Source: Candidatus Omnitrophota bacterium
GTDB taxonomy: Bacteria; Omnitrophota; Gorgyraeia; B26-G9
Reading direction: 5' to 3'
DNA length: 46,408 nt
Assembly (NCBI GenBank): GCA_018895275.1
Contig: JAHIOQ010000051.1
Span: 1-46,408, forward strand
Shown: one piece after another, positions 33,009-41,353 of the stretch
How positions within the stretch are numbered: position 1 is the first letter of the stretch
Layout: each line of letters opens with the position of its first letter
The notes under the pieces: model-generated
Told to the model about the DNA's origin: nothing
Seen by the model: only the letters and a program-made list of their open reading frames with translations
The model's database searches: none
Position numbers and translations under genes: made by a program

Positions 33009-33372
33009 CAGTTGCACCTTCCTTTTGTTTTCTCTCCTGTTCCAGCTTATCAAAGATTTCATTCATATGGAAGCAGTACTCTATGGAATTATCCACGCGG
33101 AAGCTTATATCCGGAGTATAGCGAAGCTTCACCCGCTCCCCCAGCAGCTTACGGATAAATTTATAGGCGCTTTTCATGCCCTGCTGCGCCGCCTTCTTCT
33201 GCTCCTCGTCGCCAAGTATGCTATAAAAAATCTTGGCGTACCGCAAATCGTCGGTCAGTTCAACTTTGGTAATCGTTAAAAAACCGACCCGCGGGTCCTT
33301 TATTTCATCGTGAATTATCTTACTTACTTCCTGTTTTATGAACTCCGCGACCTTATCTTTTCTCTGTGACAT
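33001..33372 (-). CDS. rbfA: Ribosome-binding factor A
   Basis: 30S ribosome maturation factor that binds 16S rRNA during late assembly. The KH-like fold is recognisable from SQRKDKVAEFIKQEVSKIIH, DPRVGFLTITKVELTDDLRY and PDISFRVDNSIEY. GGAG lies 8 nt ahead of the ATG at 33372; an ATG two codons earlier is too close to it. The product is 123 residues. It is followed without a gap by nrnA, truB and ribF, the common bacterial order, but infB and nusA are not upstream here. Confidence 0.93.
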   Translation of the reverse strand: MSQRKDKVAEFIKQEVSKIIHDEIKDPRVGFLTITKVELTDDLRYAKIFYSILGDEEQKKAAQQGMKSAYKFIRKLLGERVKLRYTPDISFRVDNSIEYCFHMNEIFDKLEQERKQKEGATDD

Positions 33373-33404
33373 CACCATATCTCCATTTTAAAATCGATTT
33401 AGTT

Positions 33405-36065
33405 TTAGATTTCTTTTTCACCCTTAAAACTTTTAACAAAGCCGGCTAATGCTTTTTTCGCGTATTCCAGCTCTTCTTCCTTTGAGGAAATCATGCCGTC
33501 AATCTTAGCACACAAGGTTTTTTCCAGCACCCGCTTGAAATACGGCCCGGGCTTCGGATAAATTTTATTAAGGTCATGCCCGCTTATGGAAAGACACACC
33601 CCGGAAAAATGCAGCAGAAACTGCATAATCATTTCCTTTACCTTCATTTGATCCGTCTTTGCCATGAGAAAAAGCACGGCCTCCGCCGGCAGCGGTTTTA
33701 AAAGCGTATATACCTTGCTCGCCGCAGGGGCGTCCATTTTCCTCAATACGCCGATTATCCGCGCCCCCCTGCCTTTTACGAGCATGATACAGTCTTTAAC
33801 CGCTTTTTTAAACCCGAAATGCCGGAATATCTCCGTACATTCGGCCGCGCTCAGCGTGTCGATAATTACAAGCAGATAGACAATCCACTGCCGCAGCGCT
33901 ACCCCTGAAAAGGTCAATTTATACCAGCCTAGGACATCGTCAACCGATTCAAGCATCCCGAGCATTGCTTTATTCAGCCGGATTTTCGGGTGAATAAACC
34001 TGAGCTCATGCAGCTGCGCCATGCGCCGGATAACCTTGACCGGATGCGGCTCATTCAGCAGGAGCATTAATTCATCACCGATGCGGAACTTCTGCAGGCG
34101 GTCGAACATCTCCAGGTCAACCGCGGCGCGAATCAGATTTTCCGTATGTTTATCGATAACGAAATCAAGGCGCTGCTCAAAACGCACGGCACGCAGGATG
34201 CGTGTCGGGTCCTCGACAAAGCTCAGGTCATGCAGTACCCTGATTCTTTTTTCTCTTATATCTTTTTCCGCGCCGAAGCAGTCAATAAGCACGCCGAAAT
34301 TATCTTTATTCAAACCCATTGCCAGGGTATTGATTGTAAAATCGCGGCGATACAGGTCCTCCGACAACGAACTCGACTCCACTACCGGCAGGGCCGCCGG
34401 ATGCGCGTAGCTTTCCGTTCTGGCCATGGCAATATCGATATGCAGTCCGTCCGGCAGCATCAGTTTAGCGGTTTTAAAGCGCTGATGTGACTTCATCTGT
34501 GCGCCTAAACCCCGGCCTAAAACCTGCGCGTAATTTATCGCGTTCGCCTCAACGACAATATCCACGTCGAAGTTTTCGCGGCCGAGAATAATGTCCCGCA
34601 CGAATCCGCCTACCGCATAGGCGGAGATTTTCAATTCATCCGCAATAGCGCCGCTGGTTTTCAGCAATGCCCGGATTTTTTCCGGCAGCACCGCGTTCAT
34701 CTTTGACCGGAGATTTTTCGTTCTTAAGCTGATGCCCTCTTTCCTGCCGGTTCTTTTGCGGCCGGGCGCCAGGGAAATATCCTTATGCGTATGCTTAAAG
34801 ATATCCGAGCGGCTGACGATACCCTGCAATCTCCCGCGGTTCATTATCAACACGCGGCCGATGTTGTTTTCAATCATCGCCTTCTGCAGTTCCGTAAGCG
34901 GTGTTTTTAAAGAACCGATGATGACATTTCTTTTCATATAGCCTTTAATCGGCGCATGGCTGTAGCCGTTGCGTACGGCGCGGGCCAGGTCATTACGCGA
35001 AATAACCCCGATAACCCTGCCCTCCTCCACGACCGGCATCACCGTGACGTTAAATTCTTCAATCACCTTCCGGGCTTCCGCGACCTTCTGCAACGGAGAC
35101 AGCGTCATTACCGGAAAATTCATTATTTCTTGCGCGCATATCTCGGACTTTACGGTTTTACGCAGCAGGGCAATCAGCTGCTTGTTCACATCGAACAAAG
35201 AGCGGTCTTTTATTATTGCGGAGGCCGCGCTGGCATGTCCGCCGCCGTTAAAAAAACGCGCGATTTTAGCGACATCAACCGCTTCCAGCCGGCTGCGCGC
35301 GATAAGCTGCACCCGCCGCGCTGCCGTCTGCACCAGCGCGAAAACAACGTTAAAATTTTCGATTTCAATCAATTTGTGCGTAACCCAGGCAAGGTCGCTT
35401 GAGTCATCGCCCGCAGAAACACAAACCACGGCTATCTGTATACCGTTAACCGTATACGTTCTCGTAGCCTCAATCATCGCCGAGAGCAGCCGCATCTCCG
35501 CTTCCGTCAACGCGCGGTTCAAATATGAAGATATCAGCCGCAGGTTGGCGCCCTGGGCAAACAGAAAACCCACCGCGTCAATGTCCTTACGCGTCGTAGT
35601 CGGAAACGTCAAAGACCCCGTATCTTCATATATTCCCAGCGCTAAGACCGTGGCCTCAAAAGGCGTAAGCGCAATCCGGCGTTTTTTTATAATCTCCACC
35701 AGTAACGTTACGGTTGCCCCGGTTTTGCCGTATATCTTTTTCTCCGCGGCCAAATCAGCATCCCGGGCCGGATGATGGTCATAGCAATGTATCTTCAAAT
35801 CCGGGTTTGTCAGGTAATCCGCGGCTTTGCCGATTCTCCTGCGGCAGCAGGTATCTACGACAATCAAACGCTTCATGTTGCGAAAATCTATATCCTTTTC
35901 CAACTCGAATTTTACCCCGCCCCGGATCAGGCTGATAAAATCCCGCACACTGCGCTCCTGCATGGCCGGTAATACTATCTTCGCCTTCGGATACAGTTTT
36001 TTCGCCGCAACCAGGCTTGCTAATGCATCAAAATCCGCATTGCCGTGCGTAACAATAATATCCAT
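33405..36065 (-). CDS. DHH-CBS-tRNA nucleotidyltransferase fusion (CCA/A-adding type)
   Basis: A large three-part protein (886 residues). The N-terminal DHH phosphoesterase module shows HGNADFDALASLVAAK, CYDHHPARD and a DHHA1 GGGHASAASAII (about residues 7-310). Two CBS domains follow (VAEARKVIEEFNVTVMPVVE, then LTELQKAMIENNIGRVLIMN). The C-terminal half is a class II poly(A)/CCA nucleotidyltransferase with AVGGFVRDIILG, catalytic FDVDIVVE, RRDFTINTLAMGLN and EDPTRILRAVRFEQR. It should add A, CC or CCA to tRNA 3-prime ends; which cannot be told. The start is ATG 36065 with GGGATC upstream; the frame to 36143 reads through an intergenic GTTCCAGGTTGCAA-type repeat. Confidence 0.9.
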   Translation of the reverse strand: MDIIVTHGNADFDALASLVAAKKLYPKAKIVLPAMQERSVRDFISLIRGGVKFELEKDIDFRNMKRLIVVDTCCRRRIGKAADYLTNPDLKIHCYDHHPARDADLAAEKKIYGKTGATVTLLVEIIKKRRIALTPFEATVLALGIYEDTGSLTFPTTTRKDIDAVGFLFAQGANLRLISSYLNRALTEAEMRLLSAMIEATRTYTVNGIQIAVVCVSAGDDSSDLAWVTHKLIEIENFNVVFALVQTAARRVQLIARSRLEAVDVAKIARFFNGGGHASAASAIIKDRSLFDVNKQLIALLRKTVKSEICAQEIMNFPVMTLSPLQKVAEARKVIEEFNVTVMPVVEEGRVIGVISRNDLARAVRNGYSHAPIKGYMKRNVIIGSLKTPLTELQKAMIENNIGRVLIMNRGRLQGIVSRSDIFKHTHKDISLAPGRKRTGRKEGISLRTKNLRSKMNAVLPEKIRALLKTSGAIADELKISAYAVGGFVRDIILGRENFDVDIVVEANAINYAQVLGRGLGAQMKSHQRFKTAKLMLPDGLHIDIAMARTESYAHPAALPVVESSSLSEDLYRRDFTINTLAMGLNKDNFGVLIDCFGAEKDIREKRIRVLHDLSFVEDPTRILRAVRFEQRLDFVIDKHTENLIRAAVDLEMFDRLQKFRIGDELMLLLNEPHPVKVIRRMAQLHELRFIHPKIRLNKAMLGMLESVDDVLGWYKLTFSGVALRQWIVYLLVIIDTLSAAECTEIFRHFGFKKAVKDCIMLVKGRGARIIGVLRKMDAPAASKVYTLLKPLPAEAVLFLMAKTDQMKVKEMIMQFLLHFSGVCLSISGHDLNKIYPKPGPYFKRVLEKTLCAKIDGMISSKEEELEYAKKALAGFVKSFKGEKEI

Positions 36066-36148
36066 GAATAGATCCCAAGTTACAAGCATCAGGTTATACA
36101 GGTTTTTAGACACCTGCAACTTGCAACCTGGAACCTGTAACATCTGCT

Positions 36149-36223
36149 TGGCGCCCCCTGGGAGAATCGAACTCTCATCCCAGGCTCCGGAGGCCTGTGC
36201 TTTATCCGTTAAGCTAAGGGGGC
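36149..36223 (-). tRNA. tRNA-Arg (anticodon CCG)
   Basis: On the minus strand the acceptor GCCCCCT pairs with AGGGGGC; discriminator G and an encoded CCA (36149-36151) follow. The anticodon stem CAGGC/GCCTG encloses CTCCGGA with anticodon CCG, reading CGG. The T arm has GTTCGATTC. It lies between xerD and the DHH-nucleotidyltransferase gene in the same direction. Confidence 0.95.
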
Positions 36224-36268
36224 GTCTTACTGCTAAAGGATTTATTTAACTCCAAAAAGAACACAATG

Positions 36269-37156
36269 TCAAGGCCGCGGATGAAATTTCTCGTGTATCG
36301 ACTTTAACCGCTCTTTATTTACATGGGTATAAATCTGTGTCGTGGATATATTGCTGTGCCCGAGCAGTTCCTGTACCACACGCAGATCCGCGCCTTTTTC
36401 CAGCAGATGCGTGGCAAAGGAATGGCGCAATGTGTGCGGAGATATATGCTTGGTTATCCCGGCCAAAAGCGTGTAATGGCGAATAAGCTTCCAAATCATC
36501 TGTCGGCTTATTCTCGCGCCGTTTTTAGACAAAAACAAATACTGGGGGTCTGTTTGCCTTATAAAGCGGCCGCGCGCCGTGTTTATGTATTCCGAGACCG
36601 CTTCCTTCGCCAGCCGGCCAATGGGGATTATCCTCTCCTTCTGGCCCTTGCCCATACACTTGAGTATACTCAATTTTAAGTCGATATCGCCGACCTTAAG
36701 ATTTACCAGCTCCGAAACACGCATTCCGGTCGCGTACATAAGCTCAAAACAGGCGCGGTCTCGTACGTGCTTGACCTTTTTGCCGCGGATGACTTTTAAT
36801 AATCTCTCCACCTCATCTATGGACAAAAATTCCGGCAAATACTTCCAGAGCTTAGGCGATTCCAGCAGCTCCATAGGGTCCTGCTGGATATACTGCCGGC
36901 TGACCAGATAACGGTAAAAAACCTTAAGCGTAACGATATTACGGGAAATAGAAGTCGCCTTCAACCCGTTGTCTTTAAGCCGGTATATATAGGAAAGAAC
37001 GTCGTCACGCGCCGGGCTCAAAGACTGCTCCCGGCTTTTATCCCCGTAAAAAAGAAAGAATTTTTTCAAATCCCTGCGGTAGGCCGCGGTTGTATTCGGC
37101 GATAATCCTCTTTCCAAAGTAAGGTAATCCAAAAACTCGTCCACCAGCTTTTGCAT
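36269..37156 (-). CDS. xerD: Site-specific tyrosine recombinase XerD
   Basis: Resolves chromosome dimers at dif together with XerC. The SAM-like N-terminal domain (VDEFLDYLTLERGLSPNTTA) is followed by the catalytic domain with ATGMRVSEL (Arg), GKGQKERIIPI (Lys), HTLRHSFATHLLEKGADLRV (HxxR) and LGHSNISTTQIYTHV (His, Tyr nucleophile). The ADLRVVQELLGH wording is XerD-like. The start is the ATG at 37156, overlapping the previous stop (TAATG); 295 residues is standard. It is a housekeeping Xer and not the island's integrase, judging by its place in a core operon. Confidence 0.92.
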   Translation of the reverse strand: MQKLVDEFLDYLTLERGLSPNTTAAYRRDLKKFFLFYGDKSREQSLSPARDDVLSYIYRLKDNGLKATSISRNIVTLKVFYRYLVSRQYIQQDPMELLESPKLWKYLPEFLSIDEVERLLKVIRGKKVKHVRDRACFELMYATGMRVSELVNLKVGDIDLKLSILKCMGKGQKERIIPIGRLAKEAVSEYINTARGRFIRQTDPQYLFLSKNGARISRQMIWKLIRHYTLLAGITKHISPHTLRHSFATHLLEKGADLRVVQELLGHSNISTTQIYTHVNKERLKSIHEKFHPRP

Positions 37157-37836
37157 TAGGGCCCGCCTTTCAGGAACTTCATAATCTTCTGTAAATCCTG
37201 CCAAACCAACTTTTTATCTTCGGGATTGCGCAGCAGGTAGGCCGGATGAAACGTCGGCATCAGTTTTATGCCTTCGCACTCGAAAAAGTTTCCGCGGATT
37301 TTCGTAATCGGCTGTGTTTCGTTCAGCAAAGCATGCGCGGCAAATTTTCCCAGCGTGCAGATCACCTTCGGTTTAATTAAACGCAGCAGAGAAAAAAGAT
37401 AAGGCCGGCAGCACACCACCTCTTCCGGTAAGGGGTTACGGTTTCCCGGCGGCCGGCAGCGCAGTACGTTGGTTATAAACACATCTTCGCGCCGCAGGCC
37501 CATGGCCCGAATCATTTTCGTTAACAGCTGTCCGGCAGTTCCGACAAACGGCCTGCCGGCAAGGTCTTCATCTCGCCCCGGCGCTTCTCCCACAAACATA
37601 ATTTCCGCGTCCGGATTGCCCTCACCGAACACGACTTTAGTTCGGCTCTGATGCAAAGAGCAACACTTACAATCTGCCGTTTCCCGGCGCAATAGTTCCA
37701 GCCGGACAGCCTTATCATGCCCTGGATTCTCCGGGACAAGAAAATCGCGGGCAAAATATTCTTCCAGCTCAACCATATGTCTTAGAGATTGAAGCGTTCC
37801 AATCAGCTCTTCGCTAAGAAAGTCTTGATTATCCAT
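37156..37836 (-). CDS. Uracil-DNA glycosylase, family 4 (4Fe-4S)
   Basis: Removes uracil from DNA to start base-excision repair. The family 4 signature is clear: cysteines in ADCKCCSLH and the later LRCRPPGNRN/EEVVCCRPYL hold the iron-sulfur cluster. GEAPGRDEDLAGRPFVGTAG is the catalytic loop, and MPTFHPAYLLRNP is the second active-site motif. About 226 residues is normal. The ATG at 37836 lies within the end of the upstream glycosyltransferase gene (34 bp overlap); a GTG two codons earlier is possible. Confidence 0.93.
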   Translation of the reverse strand: MDNQDFLSEELIGTLQSLRHMVELEEYFARDFLVPENPGHDKAVRLELLRRETADCKCCSLHQSRTKVVFGEGNPDAEIMFVGEAPGRDEDLAGRPFVGTAGQLLTKMIRAMGLRREDVFITNVLRCRPPGNRNPLPEEVVCCRPYLFSLLRLIKPKVICTLGKFAAHALLNETQPITKIRGNFFECEGIKLMPTFHPAYLLRNPEDKKLVWQDLQKIMKFLKGGP

Positions 37837-38933
37837 TGGCACATCTTATCTGCGGCATCCGGCCTTGCCAGTTTCCGCGCGTTTTCTCTCATCTGTTTTA
37901 ACAAAGCCTGGTCATTGTCCAAAAGGCGCTGCAGGCAGCGTCCGGTATCTTTTACGTTGCCCAGACGCATCCCGATATTATACTGCTCGATGATTTCCGC
38001 ATTACGGCTTTCCTGTCCGGGTATCGGTTTTAATATCAGCATCGGCAGCGCCTTAGCCAGGGATTCGGAAACCGTAAGGCCTCCGGTTTTGCTCACAATC
38101 ACATCCGCAGCAGTCATAAACTCATCCATGTTATGCACGTAGCCGAATACCTTAACCGTTTTTTCAAACGCCTGCGACGAGAACAGGCTCACCAGCCTTT
38201 CATTTTCCCCGCAAATAACGGCAATCTGCGTCTCAAACGGCACGCGGTCGATACATTTAACGATTTCCATTATCGGCCCCACTCCAAACCCCCCGCTGGT
38301 GACAAGCACCGTGAACGTTTCCGGGTTCAGTCCCAACCGGGTACGCATTTGCGGCTTCGACAAATCCTTGGAAAATTTTTCTTCGATGGGAATACCGGTT
38401 ACAATAATTTTTCCCGCGTCTATAGCCTTGGCCGTCAACTCATCGCGGGTAGCATCGCTGGCCACTAAATAATAATCCGTGCCCTTATTAATCCAGAATT
38501 GATGCACGCCGAAATCGGTTACCCCGCAAATTACCGTTCCTTTAAACAGTCCCTTTGCCTTAAGATAAGAAAGCATCTGCGCGGAAAAAAAATGCTCGCA
38601 AATCACGATGTCCGGAGACTCTTTCAAAATTAATTCCCGCAGCGGCTTGCCCTGAAAAGAATTGAAGGCATGCCGAAAAAAACCGATAAGCGGCGCAAAG
38701 AAAGCAAAGTTAAGCAGGTGAAAAAAGATGCCCCAGACAAACGGGATATACTTGACGAGAAATATATATACCGCCGAATAGGATTTTTTGAAAAAGGGGT
38801 TCGTATAGTCAAGCGCGTCAATCAAGCGTACGCTGATGTCTTTGCCCGGATAGCGGCCAAAGGCCTTTTCCAGCGCTTCCGCGGCCTTGCGGTGTCCGGC
38901 TCCGGCTGAAGCATGGATAATAAAAACCTTCAT
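37803..38933 (-). CDS. MGDG-synthase/UgtP-type glycosyltransferase
   Basis: A GT28-type, GT-B fold enzyme that likely transfers a sugar to diacylglycerol at the membrane surface. The N-terminal MGDG_synth domain begins IIHASAGAGHRKAAEALEKA and includes VICEHFFSAQML and GVTDFGVHQFWINKGTDYYL. The C-terminal donor site reads VSKTGGLTVSESLAKALPML and PGQESRNAEII. At 376 residues it is complete. Glycolipid synthesis is the best guess; a MurG-like role is less likely because of the MGDG_synth domain. Confidence 0.87.
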   Translation of the reverse strand: MKVFIIHASAGAGHRKAAEALEKAFGRYPGKDISVRLIDALDYTNPFFKKSYSAVYIFLVKYIPFVWGIFFHLLNFAFFAPLIGFFRHAFNSFQGKPLRELILKESPDIVICEHFFSAQMLSYLKAKGLFKGTVICGVTDFGVHQFWINKGTDYYLVASDATRDELTAKAIDAGKIIVTGIPIEEKFSKDLSKPQMRTRLGLNPETFTVLVTSGGFGVGPIMEIVKCIDRVPFETQIAVICGENERLVSLFSSQAFEKTVKVFGYVHNMDEFMTAADVIVSKTGGLTVSESLAKALPMLILKPIPGQESRNAEIIEQYNIGMRLGNVKDTGRCLQRLLDNDQALLKQMRENARKLARPDAADKMCQWIIKTFLAKS

Positions 38934-38982
38934 TCTTACCTTCCTTGTTTTGGCCCAAATCCATCAGCGCTTATACCCAAAT

Positions 38983-39630
38983 CTAGCCGCTGCGGCAATC
39001 ATCCTTTACCACCAGCTTATCCATCAGAATACTATTCTGCATAAGCACACCGCCGGAAATAATTATCTTAAAGGCCTCTTCGATAGAAATATCAAGCATG
39101 GTAATGTCTTTTTTAGGGACAATCACGAAAAACCCGGTGATCGGGTTCGGCGCGGAAGAGATATACACGCATACGGTTTCAATCATCGTCCCATCCGGCT
39201 GGCGCGTAGAGAATTCGTTCGTCAGAAAACCAAGCGTATATACATTTTTTTTTGGATATTCAAGAATGACAACTTTTCTAAACGCCATTTTATCTTCGCT
39301 GAAAAAGAACTTAACCAGCTGTTTTACGGAAGGATAAATACGGTAAACCATCGGAAGCCGCAGGAACCAGCGTTCGATAAAAGGAACAAATCTTTTCACA
39401 AATACGTTTGTCGCTAAAATGCCGACAGCAAAAATCAGGATAACAATCGATAACAACCCCAGTCCGAAAAACGACACGCCGAAGATATGTTTCATATAAG
39501 GGTTGATATAACGGCCGAGCAGGTTATCGGCAAAACGGATAGAAATGGACAGGATGTAAAACGTAATAAAAACCGGCAATAAGACGACGATTCCGGTTAT
39601 AAAGTACCTACGCAGTTTTGTTTTCAGCAT
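38983..39630 (-). CDS. DUF502 family membrane protein
   Basis: A 215-residue inner-membrane protein of the DUF502 family. Two TM helices (YFITGIVVLLPVFITFYILS, about residues 9-28, and GLGLLSIVILIFAVGILATN, about 56-75) flank the typical ADNLLGRYINPYMK loop. A soluble C-terminal domain has PMVYRIYPSVKQLVKFFFSE and PNPITGFFVIVPKKDITMLD. Function unknown. It follows rnfA by 7 bp. Confidence 0.9.
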   Translation of the reverse strand: MLKTKLRRYFITGIVVLLPVFITFYILSISIRFADNLLGRYINPYMKHIFGVSFFGLGLLSIVILIFAVGILATNVFVKRFVPFIERWFLRLPMVYRIYPSVKQLVKFFFSEDKMAFRKVVILEYPKKNVYTLGFLTNEFSTRQPDGTMIETVCVYISSAPNPITGFFVIVPKKDITMLDISIEEAFKIIISGGVLMQNSILMDKLVVKDDCRSG

Positions 39631-39637
39631 CGGATTC

Positions 39638-40231
39638 TCACTCTACCATTAGTCCGCTAAACCCCAGGAAAGCGAACGACATAAGCCCGGCAATAATAAA
39701 CGCAATAGGAGCGCCTTTCATGAATTCCGGAATCGGAGCGCCGGCCAGGCGTTCTCTTATACTCGTCATTAAAATAAGCGCCATGGCAAACCCCACACCG
39801 GCGCTGAATCCCTGCACCGTGCTTTCCAAAAAGGATAACTCGTTTTGAGCGTTCAGGAGTGTAACGAACAACACGACGCAATTACATGTAATAAGCGGCA
39901 GATAAATACCCAGCGCTTTATATAAAACCGGATTAAACTTGCGCACAAAAACCTCTACCAGCTGCACGAAACAGGCTATAACCAGAATAAAAGTTATGAT
40001 ATTCAGGTACTGCAGGTTATGCGGGATGAGCACAAAGTGATATATCGGCCAGGTAAGCATCGAAGACATCGTCACTACAAAGGTCATGGATATTCCCATC
40101 CCCAAGGCGACATCAAGCTTTTTGGAGATACCGATAAACGGGCAAAGCCCGAGAAACCGCGAGAGGACAAAATTATTCACAAAAACCGCGGAGATAACGA
40201 TCCCCGCCAAACGCGCAATATTAATATCCAT
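39638..40231 (-). CDS. rnfA: Rnf/Rsx complex subunit A (NqrE-like)
   Basis: An integral membrane subunit with six predicted TM helices, 197 residues. VFVNNFVLSRFLGLCPFIGI carries the conserved cysteine of the first helix pair, and LPLITCNCVVLFVTLLN the second; the pair binds a 2Fe-2S cluster in Rnf/Nqr complexes. The Rnf complex couples ferredoxin:NAD+ electron transfer to ion transport. Only rnfE and rnfA lie together here; rnfB, C, D and G are not in the window. It starts 7 bp after rnfE. Confidence 0.93.
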   Translation of the reverse strand: MDINIARLAGIVISAVFVNNFVLSRFLGLCPFIGISKKLDVALGMGISMTFVVTMSSMLTWPIYHFVLIPHNLQYLNIITFILVIACFVQLVEVFVRKFNPVLYKALGIYLPLITCNCVVLFVTLLNAQNELSFLESTVQGFSAGVGFAMALILMTSIRERLAGAPIPEFMKGAPIAFIIAGLMSFAFLGFSGLMVE

Positions 40232-40238
40232 TTGTAAG

Positions 40239-40859
40239 TTAACCTGTTTTTACTTTCTTTAAAGTATTCATCTTGTTCATAAGCGCCATGAGCACAGCGA
40301 TGGTAAAAAACGCGCCGGGAGGCAGAATCATCGCTATCGCCGGGTTAAAAAATTCTCCTATAACCGGTATGCCAAACCATTTCCCTGAACCGAGTATTTC
40401 CCGAATCGAACCGATAAGCCCGGTAGCCAGGGTAAAACCGATACCCATGCCCAGCGCATCGGCTATAGACATAAAAACCGTATTCTTGCTGGCAAACGCC
40501 TCGGCGCGGCCGAGAATAATACAGTTTACGACCATAATATCCACAAACAATCCCAGGCGGCTGTAAAGCATCGGCAGATACGCCTGCAATACCAGCTTGG
40601 TAATCGTAACAAACGTAGCGATAACCAGGATATAACACGGTATACGCACCTCGGCCGGGATAAAATCCTTTATAAGGGAAACGATAATATTCGAGCCGAG
40701 CAAAACAAATGTCGCCGCAAGCCCGATACCGATACCGTTCTCTGCGGTAACGGTTACAGCCAGGGTCGGGCACAAGCCTAACATGAGGCGGAAAGTCGGA
40801 TTCTCCGCGCACACTCCGCTCATAAAACATTTTTGAAAACAAGCTATTTTTTCTTTCAT
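40239..40859 (-). CDS. rnfE: Rnf/Rsx complex subunit E (NqrD-like)
   Basis: Membrane partner and paralogue of RnfA, 206 residues. NPTFRLMLGLCPTLAVTVTA holds one cluster cysteine and IMVVNCIILGRAEAFASK the other, with GFTLATGLIGSIREILGSG further on. The ATG at 40859 overlaps the upstream stop (ATGA); the longer frame to 40892 has no merit. Same operon as rnfA. Confidence 0.93.
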   Translation of the reverse strand: MKEKIACFQKCFMSGVCAENPTFRLMLGLCPTLAVTVTAENGIGIGLAATFVLLGSNIIVSLIKDFIPAEVRIPCYILVIATFVTITKLVLQAYLPMLYSRLGLFVDIMVVNCIILGRAEAFASKNTVFMSIADALGMGIGFTLATGLIGSIREILGSGKWFGIPVIGEFFNPAIAMILPPGAFFTIAVLMALMNKMNTLKKVKTG

Positions 40860-41353
40860 CGTCTTTTCCTTACCATTACAAACAATCCGCACATTAAAAC
40901 CAACACCAGTAAGGTAATCGCAAATTTCCTTTTTAGCGGCGACACATCATGTTTAATACTGCTTCCGCTGCGAACAACCTCTAGCGTCAAGGCATGGATA
41001 TCAAGCTCTCCGGCATGTTCCCGGCATTCACGGTGAAACACCCCGCTGAGCGCCACCGAATCTCCGCGCATACTGTAGCTTCCCGTGTGCTTAATCAGCG
41101 CGGCCATATACAGCGGGCACCAAACGCCTATCGCGTTATCGCCGTCGTAAACGTTTAACCACGCATAGTTACCGCGCGGCAGGATATGTCCGACTACTTC
41201 GCCTTTAAACACCACCGTGGATTCGTCCAATTCCAGCGCTTGTTCTATCAGCTGAGCACTCCGCCGGTAAAGCAAAGTTTCCGCCCGGGCATAAACGTCC
41301 GCGCAGCAGAGAACAGCGCATAAAAGTAAAAATATTCGTATATACTTTATCAT
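40856..41353 (-). CDS. Exported OB-fold-like protein with C-terminal membrane anchor
   Basis: A 165-residue protein with an N-terminal signal peptide (IRIFLLLCAVLCCADVYARA), a central OB-fold-like domain (VFKGEVVGHILPRGNYAWLN, then GDNAIGVWCP, then DSVALSGVFHREC) and a C-terminal TM helix (FAITLLVLVLMCGLFVMVRK) with a short positive tail. The bulk should face the periplasm. It overlaps both neighbours by ATGA (trkH before, rnfE after), so it is firmly in the operon. Function unknown; an accessory role for the Rnf or Trk proteins is an inference from position only. Confidence 0.8.
   Translation of the reverse strand: MIKYIRIFLLLCAVLCCADVYARAETLLYRRSAQLIEQALELDESTVVFKGEVVGHILPRGNYAWLNVYDGDNAIGVWCPLYMAALIKHTGSYSMRGDSVALSGVFHRECREHAGELDIHALTLEVVRSGSSIKHDVSPLKRKFAITLLVLVLMCGLFVMVRKRR

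Noticed and set aside
36269-37156. Xer recombinase as the integrase of the AT-rich island
   Set aside because: It is 20 kb away, in a core operon, with XerD-like sequence; better read as the chromosomal dimer resolvase.
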